Source of the DNA: UBA11606 sp965243715
GTDB taxonomy: Bacteria > Actinomycetota > Acidimicrobiia > Acidimicrobiales > Aldehydirespiratoraceae
Assembly (NCBI GenBank): GCA_965243715.1
Contig: CBDEVU010000012.1
Span: 1-20,104 of the forward strand
Length of the DNA stretch: 20,104 bases
Reading direction: 5' to 3'
Shown: piece by piece, positions 1 through 8,015 of the stretch
Layout of the letters: every line of letters starts with the position of its first letter
Position numbering within the stretch: position 1 is the stretch's first letter
Translations under genes and position numbers: made by a program
Notes under the pieces: generated by a model
Told to the model about the DNA's origin: nothing
Database searches by the model: none
What the model saw: only the letters and a program-made list of their open reading frames with translations

Positions 1-829
1 AAGTCCGTCGCTCAACCATGTTCGCGATGGCGATTTCGACATGGGGCCGGTACACAAACCGGTGGGCAACCATCTCAGCAAGGCTATGCGGTTCGACCAA
101 GTAGTCGAGCATGGCGTGATGGCGCCGTTCAATGATACCAGCAAAGGCATCTAGTTTCTCCACAAAATCGGCCCGCCCTTCGATAACACCCTTGTGATGG
201 AAGGTGACGTAGAACTCGGCCTCCTCCTTACGCACCGCCTCCAAACTCGCTTCGAATTGTTCCAGACTGCTGAAAACATCGCCGTAGTAAGGACCGAACC
301 CAGTCAAGTCGATATCAGAAAGAAAAAAAACACCGTTAGATATCCGCAACCCGCTATGGCCCGCAGTGTGACCAGGTAAATGCACAGCTTCGATCGTGAC
401 CCCGCCAAGATCCCACACATGACCGTCAACAAAACCCACCGCATCCGGCCGAGGGGCATAATGGAACTCCTCGAGATAATAAGCCGCAAGGGCTGGGTCA
501 CTTTCCAGCGTCTGACCAGTGAGCGCCAGCAAATCATCGAGAGAGCGCGTCACCGCAATATCGGCTTCATGGATGTGAACCCGAGAATCCGGAAACATAC
601 AGTTACCCGCGATGTGATCCTCATGGCCATGACTGTTAATAACCGCGTCAACAGGCAGCCCCACTCCACCACGCTCAACAACCGCGATCGACGGGTCGAT
701 GATCACCGTCTCCCCCGAACCTTGAACCAGCAAAGTGTTACCTGACGGATAAGCCCCGTTGTCAGCCGTGGACAACACCGTGACCGCCGAAGTGAGCGAG
801 CGGGCAAAATCGCCCCAATCAGTCGTCAT
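1..829 (-). CDS. MBL-fold metallo-hydrolase, 3' end beyond the window
   Basis: A metallo-beta-lactamase-fold hydrolase read on the minus strand from an ATG at 829; 276 residues are visible and the frame is still open at base 1, so the C-terminus is missing. The zinc-binding motif HxHxDH is intact at residues 67-72 (HGHEDH). It is followed by GHTAGH (about 153-158) with the next metal His, a bridging Asp in the LSDID segment (about 172) and a late His in TFHHKG (about 211). The last visible part, around residues 240-276, is helical and could be the small C-terminal domain found in LACTB2-like MBL proteins. No clear Shine-Dalgarno precedes the ATG; an A/T-rich patch (GATACTAG) lies 10-17 nt upstream, so a near-leaderless transcript is possible. 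The substrate (thioester, lactone or other ester) cannot be assigned. The fold is confident, the function generic. Confidence 0.85.
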   Translation of the reverse strand, partial: MTTDWGDFARSLTSAVTVLSTADNGAYPSGNTLLVQGSGETVIIDPSIAVVERGGVGLPVDAVINSHGHEDHIAGNCMFPDSRVHIHEADIAVTRSLDDLLALTGQTLESDPALAAYYLEEFHYAPRPDAVGFVDGHVWDLGGVTIEAVHLPGHTAGHSGLRISNGVFFLSDIDLTGFGPYYGDVFSSLEQFEASLEAVRKEEAEFYVTFHHKGVIEGRADFVEKLDAFAGIIERRHHAMLDYLVEPHSLAEMVAHRFVYRPHVEIAIANMVERRT

Positions 830-1115
830 AGCTAGAAGACTAGTATCCGCCTCACCGGTGGGAGCGATCTACCAGAGACACGACATCGGCTAGCTTGAGA
901 ACGGAGTGGGCGATGGTCACTATGGTCCGATTGAGGACGTAGCAGACACCGAGGACGTAGGGGGGGGTTTCGGTAGTCGAGATGGCGGGTCGATAGTCCC
1001 CCCGACCATGCTGCGTCGAAGAACCCTCGACAGCGAGCCGGATCGCTGTACCTCACGACACGCTTTTATCAAGGCGTGGTAACCGACCTCCTTGGCTAAT
1101 GCTTGGCTGCGTCGC
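830..1115. other. Intergenic stretch with no recognised gene
   Basis: There are 286 bases between the stop of the gamma-glutamyltransferase-like gene and the start of the edge MBL gene, both on the minus strand. Short open frames cross it, but none shows a recognisable motif or a good start. It contains a run of eight G at about 960-967. I see no strong hairpin-plus-T-run terminator. Confidence 0.5.
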
Positions 1116-2672
1116 TCAGTAACCGATGGCGGCGCTGCCTGGCGCCCGCGGATCGGCGGCCCCGGCCAGTACCCCAGTTTTTGACCGTTCGATGATGTGA
1201 GCGGCGCCAAACTCAAGGTGAGCCGCGGCGCCGACTTCGTGGCCTCGCTCGGCGAGACCGACGCGAACCGCTTCTGCCATGTGCTCTTCTAGTTCCACTC
1301 GCCGCCCCGCGTTGGCCGCCCAGGTGTTGAAACCGTTCGACAAAGCAGCCGCTATACGCCACCGGGCTTGGCCGATCGCTCGACCGGGATCCTTGCCGTG
1401 CAGCAGGGTCGCGGCCAAGAGTTGCAGAACTATCTGGGGCTGAGCGTCGCCGCCCATGGTTCCCAGAACCGATCGCAGCGACCCATCGAGTCGGGTGACG
1501 ACGGCTGGCGCCAAGGTGTGAGGCGGCCGACGCCTAGGGCCGTACTCCGCAGGGTGCCCTGGGATTAGGTTGAACCCGAGCCCACGGTTTTGCAGGAACA
1601 CACCGCTACTTCCCGCCACGAAATGGGAGCCGAACCCGCTGGCGTTGGAGTTGATCAACGACACGCCCATTCCCGAATCATCGACCGCGCACAGGTAGGT
1701 GGTCCCTCCGCCAACCGCAGGAACCTCCGTCGTTCCCGCCCGATCCGGGTCAATAGCCGACCGCCGCGACGCCACGCGCTCGGGAGCCAGCAACACCGCA
1801 GGATCGGCACCGTCGTAGAGCGCATCGGGTCGATCATGAGCCGCTTGAACCGCGGCCTCGATCAGAAGATGTATCCCGGAAACATCGTCGCCAATAACGA
1901 ACCCATCCGCGATCGCCGCAGCCAGCAAGGTGAGATAGCCTTGACTAGTGGGCGGCACCGTCCACAGGCGATGGCCAAACGCCTCTACGCTCAAAGGACG
2001 GACCCAGCAACTGTTCACCTCATCGAGGTCGCCCGCGGTGAACTCCTCGCCCATTTCGGCCAAAAAACCATCAGCGAACTCGCCCCCATAAAACCCGGCC
2101 CGGCCCTCTTCTGCGATGGCCGCCAACGTCCGCGCCACCCCCGGTCGAGTAACAAGGTCGCCCACAGTTCCCGCCCCCGGCAGTTCGTTGTGAGCGGCAT
2201 TAGCTACGACAAGAAGCGATCGCTGCAGATCAGGCGTGAGTGGGAATCCGTCAGCGGCGAGGCGGATCGCGGGTGCTAAAAGATCCGCTAATGAGAGTCG
2301 CCCGAATCGCTCGTGCAGGGCGAGCCAGCCGTCGACACAACCGGGAACGGTAACCGTTCGCCGATTGTTCTTAAGCGCCAAACCCGCTTCATCGGACGCC
2401 CGGGCCGCGTCAGCATCGGCTCCCGAACCAGAACAGCCGGTTGCGTCGAGAGAGCGAGGTACGGGCGAACCGTCGTACACAAGCGCCCACAAATCACCAC
2501 CAATACCACACGCATGGGGTGCCGTCACCGACAAAACCGCGTTGGTGGCAATGGCAGCATCCACCGCCGACCCGCCCGCCCGCATCATCAACAAACCCGC
2601 CTCAGTCGCTAGGTGATCAATGGAAGCCACCATCGCGTGAGGGGCGTAACGAGTAACAACCGGCGACAACAT
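1116..2672 (-). CDS. Gamma-glutamyltransferase family protein (Ntn hydrolase)
   Basis: A 518-residue member of the gamma-glutamyltransferase/gamma-glutamyl-hydrolase family. These are Ntn hydrolases made as a proenzyme that cleaves itself into large and small subunits. The N-terminal part has the family pattern of an EAG..(I/L)MRAGGSAVDAA helix (about 24-40) followed by a Gly-rich GIGGD segment. The predicted autocleavage and nucleophile Thr is residue 324, in GGG-TTYLCAVD, which matches the TTH-type small-subunit start. Downstream are VSLINSNASGFGS (about 337-349) and GTMGGDAQPQI (about 404-414), the substrate-binding Gly-Gly loop. There is no obvious signal peptide, so a cytoplasmic location is likely, as in YwrD-type or cephalosporin-acylase-like relatives. 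The family acts on gamma-glutamyl amides such as glutathione or on related amides; the exact substrate is unknown. The next gene upstream, the SDR, is on the same strand but 272 bp away. Confidence 0.88.
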   Translation of the reverse strand: MLSPVVTRYAPHAMVASIDHLATEAGLLMMRAGGSAVDAAIATNAVLSVTAPHACGIGGDLWALVYDGSPVPRSLDATGCSGSGADADAARASDEAGLALKNNRRTVTVPGCVDGWLALHERFGRLSLADLLAPAIRLAADGFPLTPDLQRSLLVVANAAHNELPGAGTVGDLVTRPGVARTLAAIAEEGRAGFYGGEFADGFLAEMGEEFTAGDLDEVNSCWVRPLSVEAFGHRLWTVPPTSQGYLTLLAAAIADGFVIGDDVSGIHLLIEAAVQAAHDRPDALYDGADPAVLLAPERVASRRSAIDPDRAGTTEVPAVGGGTTYLCAVDDSGMGVSLINSNASGFGSHFVAGSSGVFLQNRGLGFNLIPGHPAEYGPRRRPPHTLAPAVVTRLDGSLRSVLGTMGGDAQPQIVLQLLAATLLHGKDPGRAIGQARWRIAAALSNGFNTWAANAGRRVELEEHMAEAVRVGLAERGHEVGAAAHLEFGAAHIIERSKTGVLAGAADPRAPGSAAIGY

Positions 2673-2944
2673 GACCGCAGTGTGACACGCAAGTCATCAT
2701 CGTCGCGCCCCTCAACATGCATCTGGCGATCCATCCCGGAGAGGAGGCGCTGTGTCTGTTCTTCGAGGTAAGGGGCAGGCTCGCCGCTTTACGGGGCGCG
2801 TCTACTTTGGGTTAAACACGCCCCTCCGACACCAATAGAACCCGTGCAATTACTGGCCAAGTCGGGCCTAAAAGTGCCTGAGGGGTCTCGTTTGCTAACG
2901 GATTTGCTACCTGCTCGGCGCGCGCTGTCGTCACGTGGGCACCG
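2673..2944. other. Intergenic region upstream of the GGT-like gene
   Basis: This 272-base stretch lies between the SDR stop and the GGT-like start. It contains an imperfect inverted repeat (2793-2801 with 2816-2824, one mismatch, 14-nt loop) without a T-run, so it is at best a weak terminator. A short plus-strand open frame (about 2690-2800) has no family I recognise. No clear promoter was found by eye. Confidence 0.4.
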
Positions 2945-3727
2945 TCAGGCGACGATGAGCCCACCGGAGATTGTGAGCGATTGGCCGGTCATGCCCTGCG
3001 ATTCGGGCGATGCAAGATACACCGCGAGGTGGGCGACTTCCTCAGGCTGAAGGAGTCGGCCGATGGGGACCCTTTGCAGAAGGCCGTTGAGCGCTTGTTC
3101 GGGTTCGATGCCGAGTGCGCTTGCAATGTCGGGAACGGCTTGGTCGACGAGGTCGGTCTCCACAAATCCCGGACAGATCGCATTGACCCGGACTCCGGTG
3201 GCGCCGAGTTCTATGCCGAGTGATCGGGTGAGGCCGACGACGGCATGTTTCGATGCGTTGTAGGGCGTCTGCAGAGCGGTACCGGACTTTCCGGCCGTGG
3301 ACGCGACGGTGATGAGGCTGCCCTGTCCCGCTCGGAGGAGGTCGGGGAGGAACGCTTTGATGACTTTGACGACGGCGAGGTAGTTGACCTGCATGAGTCG
3401 CTCGAAGGTGTCGAAGTCGAGGTCGACGAATCTGCCAGCTGCGTAGGCACCAGCGTTGTTCACCACGATCGAGGGTGGTCCGAGGGCATCGGTAGTGGCC
3501 GCGCGCAGGGCGACGATGTTGTCGTCATTCGTGACGTCAGTCGGCTGGGCGATCGCGGTGCCTCCGGCAGCGCAGATCTCCTCGGCGACGTCATCGAGTT
3601 GTGCCGAGTTGCGCGCTGCAAGCGCAACGGCAGCGCCTTCGTTTGCAAAGGCGGTGGCGATTGCTCGTCCGATACCTCGGCCGGCGCCGGTTACGACCGC
3701 AACCTGACCTTCTAGTCGTCCGCTCAT
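2945..3727 (-). CDS. Short-chain dehydrogenase/reductase (SDR) family oxidoreductase
   Basis: A 260-residue classical SDR, the usual length for the family, using NAD(P)H to interconvert an alcohol and a ketone. The cofactor motif TGAGRGIG is at residues 13-20 and NNAG at 90-93. The catalytic Ser is in STAGKSG (about 143) and the YxxxK pair is Tyr156/Lys160. PGFVETD (about 187-192) and the C-terminal SGG complete the fold. An acidic Asp after beta-2 is not apparent (AARN instead), which fits NADP better than NAD, though this is weak evidence. The start is well supported by GGAGGG nine bases upstream of the ATG. It is divergent from the GntR regulator and shares its control region, so it is a plausible regulatory target. 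The substrate is unknown; FabG-like and 3-hydroxyacyl dehydrogenases look similar. Confidence 0.9.
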   Translation of the reverse strand: MSGRLEGQVAVVTGAGRGIGRAIATAFANEGAAVALAARNSAQLDDVAEEICAAGGTAIAQPTDVTNDDNIVALRAATTDALGPPSIVVNNAGAYAAGRFVDLDFDTFERLMQVNYLAVVKVIKAFLPDLLRAGQGSLITVASTAGKSGTALQTPYNASKHAVVGLTRSLGIELGATGVRVNAICPGFVETDLVDQAVPDIASALGIEPEQALNGLLQRVPIGRLLQPEEVAHLAVYLASPESQGMTGQSLTISGGLIVA

Positions 3728-3745
3728 GGTTTCGGTCCCTCCGGG

Positions 3746-3774
3746 TTGACGTGATCACAAATATCTGATTAAAT
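3746..3774 (+). promoter_or_regulatory. Putative promoter of the GntR-led operon with a palindromic operator candidate
   Basis: TTGACG at 3746-3751 and TTAAAT at 3769-3774 are separated by 17 bases, a reasonable -35/-10 pair for the gene starting at 3806. The perfect 8-bp palindrome GTGATCAC (3751-3758) overlaps the -35 and spacer, and a looser inverted pair ATCA(3754-3757)/TGAT(3766-3769) surrounds it. FCD-type GntR proteins usually bind short palindromes in the divergent promoter next to their own gene, so this is the natural operator candidate for both the SDR and the transporter operon. This is read by eye only. Confidence 0.4.
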
Positions 3775-3805
3775 ACCGTTTGATCTTGGCCCACGGGGGA
3801 GTTTC

Positions 3806-4495
3806 ATGCAAAAACCAGCTGGCGACAGTGAGCGACCGGAGTTTCCACGCACCATGGCGGACTCGGTCGGGGAGTTGCTTCGCGCATCGATCGTCCGGGG
3901 GGACTTCGCCCCTGGGGAGCGGATCCCGATTGGGATGCTGTCGGAGCGATTTGGGGTCAGCACCATGCCGATTCGCGGCGCGCTTCAGCTCCTTGAACGC
4001 GAGGGCCTCGTGGTTACCACTCCACATCGCGGGTCTACGGTGGCGTCGCTCACGGTGGCGGAGATCGAGGACATCTACGAGATGCGTGCCCTACTTGAGC
4101 CGGTCGCGATCCGCACTGCTATCGGCAACATGACCGAGGCCGACCTGAGCCGGATCGACTATAGCGTCCGGCAGATGAATGAAGCTACCGATCCCGTGGA
4201 GATGGTGGAGTGGAACAACCGGTTCCACATGGCGCTTTATCGTCCGAGCTGGCGCCGCCATCTAGTCGAGGTCATTTACAACCTTCGCGTGCGGGTCCAG
4301 CACTACGTGCCGTTCTATGACCTGGCTGAGTTGGAAGAGGCCAAGCGCGATCACGACGACCTCGTCGCGGCGTGCCGAGCACAAGATCTCAACGAAGCGG
4401 TTCGCATCACCGTCGAGCACCTCTTGGCTGCTGCGAAGAAGATTTGCGCTGCGGTCGAGGATCGAGAAGGCACCGGACGGGCGTTGGAGTCGTAG
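3806..4495 (+). CDS. GntR family transcriptional regulator, FCD domain
   Basis: A 229-residue regulator with an N-terminal winged helix-turn-helix (about residues 20-83) and a C-terminal all-helical FCD ligand-binding domain (about 88-215). The wHTH carries the GntR pattern: G.(L/I)..GER(I)P...LSERFGVS..PIRGALQLLEREGLV....RG. The FCD part has the His residues that usually bind a metal and carboxylate effector, in NRFHMAL, RDHDDL and EHLL. GGGGGAG lies about five bases before the ATG and supports the start. Its stop overlaps by one base the GTG of the following MBL gene, so the two are co-translated. Position and divergence suggest it senses a small organic acid or related catabolite and controls the transporter operon and the SDR. 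The effector is unknown. Confidence 0.92.
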   Translation: MQKPAGDSERPEFPRTMADSVGELLRASIVRGDFAPGERIPIGMLSERFGVSTMPIRGALQLLEREGLVVTTPHRGSTVASLTVAEIEDIYEMRALLEPVAIRTAIGNMTEADLSRIDYSVRQMNEATDPVEMVEWNNRFHMALYRPSWRRHLVEVIYNLRVRVQHYVPFYDLAELEEAKRDHDDLVAACRAQDLNEAVRITVEHLLAAAKKICAAVEDREGTGRALES

Positions 4496-5439
4496 TGATT
4501 GGTGGCTACGACTTCGAGCACGGCCTGACCGAGATCGGCGCCGACATCTGGGCCTATGTCCAGCCCGACGGCGGATGGGGCTGGAGCAACGCCGGCCTCG
4601 TCGCCGGTGATGGCAAGTCGCTACTTGTCGACACACTGTTCGACCTTCCCCTGACCCGAGCCATGTTGGACCAGATGCAACCGATCACGTCGACCCGGCC
4701 GATCGAGACCCTGGTGAATACTCATGCCAACGGTGATCACTGCTTCGGGAATCAGTTGGTCGACGCCGAGATCGTGGCAACTGAAGCCTGTCTCGAGGAA
4801 TTCGACGAGATGCCGGCGGAGATGCTGGCGGGGATGCTCACGACCGACTTCGGAGACCCAGTCACCAACGACTACTACCGGACGGCGTTCGGCCAGTTTG
4901 ACTTCAGCGAGATTGTCGCGACACCGCCGACCCGGACCTTCACCGGCAGTTTAGAGCTTTCGGTGGGTGGTCGCACAATCGAGCTGATCGAGGTCGGTCC
5001 GGCCCACACGAATGGTGATTTGGTCGCGTACGTGCCCGATGCGGGAGTCGTCTACACCGGCGACATTCTCTTCGTCTTCGGCACGCCAATTGTGTGGGCT
5101 GGCCCCGTCTCGAACTGGATTCGGGCATGTGACCGAATTCTGGAGCTCGACGCCGACGTTGTCGTACCTGGGCACGGTCCTGTCGTGGACAAAGAGGGCC
5201 CGCGGATGGTGCGCGACTACCTCAAGTTCATCGACCGTGAAGCCACCGAACGCCACGCAGCGGGCATGTCGGCTCGTGATGCGGCGCACGACATCGAGCT
5301 TGGCGACTACGGCGAATGGCTCGACAGCGAACGGATCGCAGTCAACGTTCACGCCGTTTACGCGGCGCTGGACCCGGCCCACACACCGCCGCCGCTGTCG
5401 CAACTGATCGCAGAAATGGCTCAACTAGCCCGACGATAG
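4495..5439 (+). CDS. MBL-fold metallo-hydrolase with HxNxDH motif
   Basis: A 314-residue metallo-beta-lactamase-fold protein. I place the start at the GTG at 4495, which overlaps the TAG of the regulator by one base. The longer open frame reaching back to 4372 lies inside the regulator gene and has no family-like sequence. The metal motif reads THANGDH (residues 76-82), so the second His of HxHxDH is Asn. The rest of the fold looks normal: GPAHTNGDL, a bridging Asp in YTGDILF, and the terminal His in VPGHGPV. Asn-substituted forms of this motif occur in a recognised MBL subgroup, so this need not mean loss of function, but metal stoichiometry may differ. The gene sits between regulator and transporter, so it probably processes the imported compound or a product of it. 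Substrate unassigned. Confidence 0.85.
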   Translation: MIGGYDFEHGLTEIGADIWAYVQPDGGWGWSNAGLVAGDGKSLLVDTLFDLPLTRAMLDQMQPITSTRPIETLVNTHANGDHCFGNQLVDAEIVATEACLEEFDEMPAEMLAGMLTTDFGDPVTNDYYRTAFGQFDFSEIVATPPTRTFTGSLELSVGGRTIELIEVGPAHTNGDLVAYVPDAGVVYTGDILFVFGTPIVWAGPVSNWIRACDRILELDADVVVPGHGPVVDKEGPRMVRDYLKFIDREATERHAAGMSARDAAHDIELGDYGEWLDSERIAVNVHAVYAALDPAHTPPPLSQLIAEMAQLARR

Positions 5440-5459
5440 TCGTGGAACCAGGAGGGATA

Positions 5460-7061
5460 ATGAAAGACCGAACACGACCTTGGATGCGCCTCATGGCCAT
5501 CCTGATGACCCTGGTTCTTGTCACGGCCGCGTGTGGCGACGACGACGACGATGACGGCTCCGTCGAGCAGTCCGATGCTGAGGAGCTCGATCCTGAGGAA
5601 CCTGCACCTACGGGCCCTGAGGGTTCGCTGGTGTGGGCACTCGCTTCGAACGGAACGAACTTCTTCGACCCACACGCCGCCACGAACCCCTTCGTCCGTT
5701 CCTGGCTATACCCGTTCTATGACCGGCTCACCCAGATCGATGCGGACGGAGCGGTACAACCGATGCTGGCGACGGGATGGACTTTCGCCGACGACGGCTC
5801 GTCGATCACGTTGGCGTTGCGGGAGGGCGTGACGTTCCACGACGGAACACCGTTCGACGCCGACGCAGCGAAGGCCAACCTGGACCGAGCCCGCGATCCC
5901 GACGTCGCAGCCGGCACTTTCGTTGACTTCTTGGCTGTGGAGTCCGTGGATGTCGTTGATCCCCTGACGATCCAGCTCAACCTGAGCGGTCCCGGTGGTG
6001 CGCTACCAGGGTTGCTGTCGGATCAGGCGGGGATGATGATCTCGCCGGCAGCGTTCGGGAACGAGGATCTGGCCACGATGCCGGTTGGCGCGGGCCCGTT
6101 CGTGGCTACCGAGTTCAGGGTCGATGAAGCAATGTTCGCCGTTGCATTCGAGGACTACTGGGAGCCCACACTTCCCAAGGTGGCGGAGCTTGAGCTTCGA
6201 TTCATCCTCGATCCGACAACCCGACTGAACGCCACCGTGTCGGGAGATGTCGACGGCGGCTATCTCGAGATCGGCCTCTTCTCTCGTGACGATGCCACGG
6301 ACCAGGGGCTGGAGTTGTCCGAGCGTTTCTCGACGGCGCTGTACCAGCTGTTCCTCAACACCGAGGCTGTTCCCGAGTTGGCTGACACGAACGTCCGGGT
6401 CGCGCTCGCTATGGCAATCGACCAAGAGACGTTCGGCGCCGCGCTGTACAACGGCGAGTGCCGTCCAACGGATCAGGTGTTCGGCGAGGGCTGGTACCCC
6501 CGGAACCCGTCGATCGACGCCGACTACCATCCATACGATCCTGATGCGGCACGCGCCATGCTCGATGCAGCCGGAGTCACGGACCTGGAGTTCACCGCGA
6601 TCACCGCGAACATCCCGAGCTTCGTGGCCCAAGCCGAAGCAATCCAAGGGTTCTTCGCTGAGGTGGGTGTCACGATGAATGTGGCGCCGACGCCGATTCC
6701 GGAGCTGATAGCGGGCTTCATCATCAACAAGACCGCCGACGCTTATTGGTCGGTCAACCCAGGCGCAGCCGACCCAGCCAAGATCGTGGGCACTATCTAC
6801 TTGCCACCGAGCCCCTTCAACCCGGGCGGGACCGTTGTGCCGGGGCTCTTGGACCTCCACGGCGCGGCGCAGGCCTCTACCGTTGAGGCGGATCGAGCGC
6901 CGGTGTACCAAGAGATGGCGCAGCTTCTCGCGGATGAGCAGCCAACCATCGCGGTCTGTACGCCAGCCAACATCATGGCCCACGGAACTGGGGTCACGGG
7001 TGTAGAACTGTTATCGACGGTCAGCGATGTAGATGTATCGAGGATCTCTGTCGGCGAATAG
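5460..7061 (+). CDS. ABC transporter substrate-binding lipoprotein, peptide/nickel family (SBP_bac_5)
   Basis: A 533-residue extracytoplasmic binding protein of the DppA/OppA type. The start is the ATG at 5460, directly after AGGAGGG; an open frame extending further upstream is inside the previous gene. The N-terminus is a lipoprotein signal: Arg/Lys residues, a hydrophobic stretch (about 11-22) and a lipobox ending in TAAC with lipidated Cys25, followed by six Asp and an acidic/Pro linker to about residue 55. The mature domain has family features such as FDPHAATN, a YDRLTQ segment, LREGVTFHDGTPFDADA (about 120-138), and a GAGPF segment in the middle. It would capture a peptide-like or other oligomeric solute at the membrane surface and pass it to the adjacent permeases. 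The gap to the first permease is nine bases. The ligand is not predictable from sequence alone. Confidence 0.93.
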   Translation: MKDRTRPWMRLMAILMTLVLVTAACGDDDDDDGSVEQSDAEELDPEEPAPTGPEGSLVWALASNGTNFFDPHAATNPFVRSWLYPFYDRLTQIDADGAVQPMLATGWTFADDGSSITLALREGVTFHDGTPFDADAAKANLDRARDPDVAAGTFVDFLAVESVDVVDPLTIQLNLSGPGGALPGLLSDQAGMMISPAAFGNEDLATMPVGAGPFVATEFRVDEAMFAVAFEDYWEPTLPKVAELELRFILDPTTRLNATVSGDVDGGYLEIGLFSRDDATDQGLELSERFSTALYQLFLNTEAVPELADTNVRVALAMAIDQETFGAALYNGECRPTDQVFGEGWYPRNPSIDADYHPYDPDAARAMLDAAGVTDLEFTAITANIPSFVAQAEAIQGFFAEVGVTMNVAPTPIPELIAGFIINKTADAYWSVNPGAADPAKIVGTIYLPPSPFNPGGTVVPGLLDLHGAAQASTVEADRAPVYQEMAQLLADEQPTIAVCTPANIMAHGTGVTGVELLSTVSDVDVSRISVGE

Positions 7062-7070
7062 AACCAAACC

Positions 7071-8015
7071 ATGCTGAGACTCGCGGTGGCGAAGAGCTTG
7101 AGGGCCCTCCCAATCATGTTCCTCGTCACCGTGATCGCCTTTGGCCTGCTCAACCTGGTACCAGGTGATCCGGCTGTACAGATCGCGGGTGAGTTCGCTA
7201 CTGCAGACCAGATCGAGCAGGTTCGAGACGATCTGGGTCTGGATCGATCGTGGTTGAGTCGTTACGGGGTTTGGCTCGGTAGCGCTGTCCAGGGAGATCT
7301 CGGCGAGAGCCTGTTCTCGGGGGTGTCGGTGCAGTCGCAACTGTCGCAACGCCTACCGGCGACGATTTCGTTGCTGGGACTGTCCGTCGCGTTGTCCCTC
7401 GCTATCGGCGTGCCCGCGGGGGCAATCGCCGGTTGGAGGGAAGGCTCGGCTCTCGATCGCTTGTTCACGATCGGTACGACACTCGGAGTGGCGGTGCCGG
7501 TCTTCGTGACCGGGGTGCTGTTTGTGCTGGTGTTTGGTCTGGAATTGGGTTGGTTGCCAGCGACTGGCTATGTCCCGTTGACTGAGGATCCATGGGAGTG
7601 GGCCCGCCATTTGATCTTGCCTGCGACTGCTCTGGCGCTCAGCGGCGCGGCCGAAATTGCTCGCCAAACGCGAGCCGCGGTCATCGATGTCAAGCGCCGC
7701 GACCACGTTCTAGTTGCGATTGCCAATGGCCTGCCCACGCGTCAGGTCCTTGGCAAGAATGTGCTGAAGAGCGCCATGATTCCTGTGATTACCGTCACCG
7801 GTTTACAGATCGGTCGGCTCTTTGGCCTGTCGGTGTTGATTGAGAACATCTTCAACATCCCTGGTCTCGGGAGTCGGCTGGTGACGGCGGTGTTCGAGAA
7901 CGACGTTCCGTTCATTCAGGGCACCGTCCTGCTGCTGGGGTTCGTGATCGTCATGGTCAACACATTGGTCGATATCAGCTACGGCTACTTTGATCCACGG
8001 GTGCGGCCGCAATGA
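7071..8015 (+). CDS. ABC transporter permease, DppB/OppB type
   Basis: A 314-residue inner-membrane permease of the peptide/nickel importer family, usual length. It opens with a membrane segment and the typical LVPGDPA motif (about residues 30-36). Further hydrophobic segments follow, with the cytoplasmic EAA-like coupling loop around NGLPTRQVLGKNVLKSA that docks on the ATPases. The end, VNTLVDISYGYFDPRVRP, is the standard closing motif of this family. It starts nine bases after the binding-protein gene and its end overlaps the next permease by four bases, so it is part of one operon. It pairs with the DppC-type permease to form the channel. Confidence 0.94.
   Translation: MLRLAVAKSLRALPIMFLVTVIAFGLLNLVPGDPAVQIAGEFATADQIEQVRDDLGLDRSWLSRYGVWLGSAVQGDLGESLFSGVSVQSQLSQRLPATISLLGLSVALSLAIGVPAGAIAGWREGSALDRLFTIGTTLGVAVPVFVTGVLFVLVFGLELGWLPATGYVPLTEDPWEWARHLILPATALALSGAAEIARQTRAAVIDVKRRDHVLVAIANGLPTRQVLGKNVLKSAMIPVITVTGLQIGRLFGLSVLIENIFNIPGLGSRLVTAVFENDVPFIQGTVLLLGFVIVMVNTLVDISYGYFDPRVRPQ

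Noticed and set aside
1590..2279. 229-codon plus-strand open frame opposite the GGT-like gene
   Set aside because: It lies wholly antisense to a gene with clear family motifs and has the low-complexity Arg-rich look of a GC-rich shadow.
2690..2800. Short plus-strand frame with IHPGEEALCLFFEV
   Set aside because: Too short, no start context and no recognised family; could be chance.
2793..2824. Imperfect hairpin as a terminator for the SDR gene
   Set aside because: One mismatch, a 14-nt loop and no T-run; not strong enough to call as a terminator.
6003..6983. 326-codon minus-strand open frame opposite the binding-protein gene
   Set aside because: It is antisense to a well-supported lipoprotein gene, with Arg/His-rich composition and no domain pattern.
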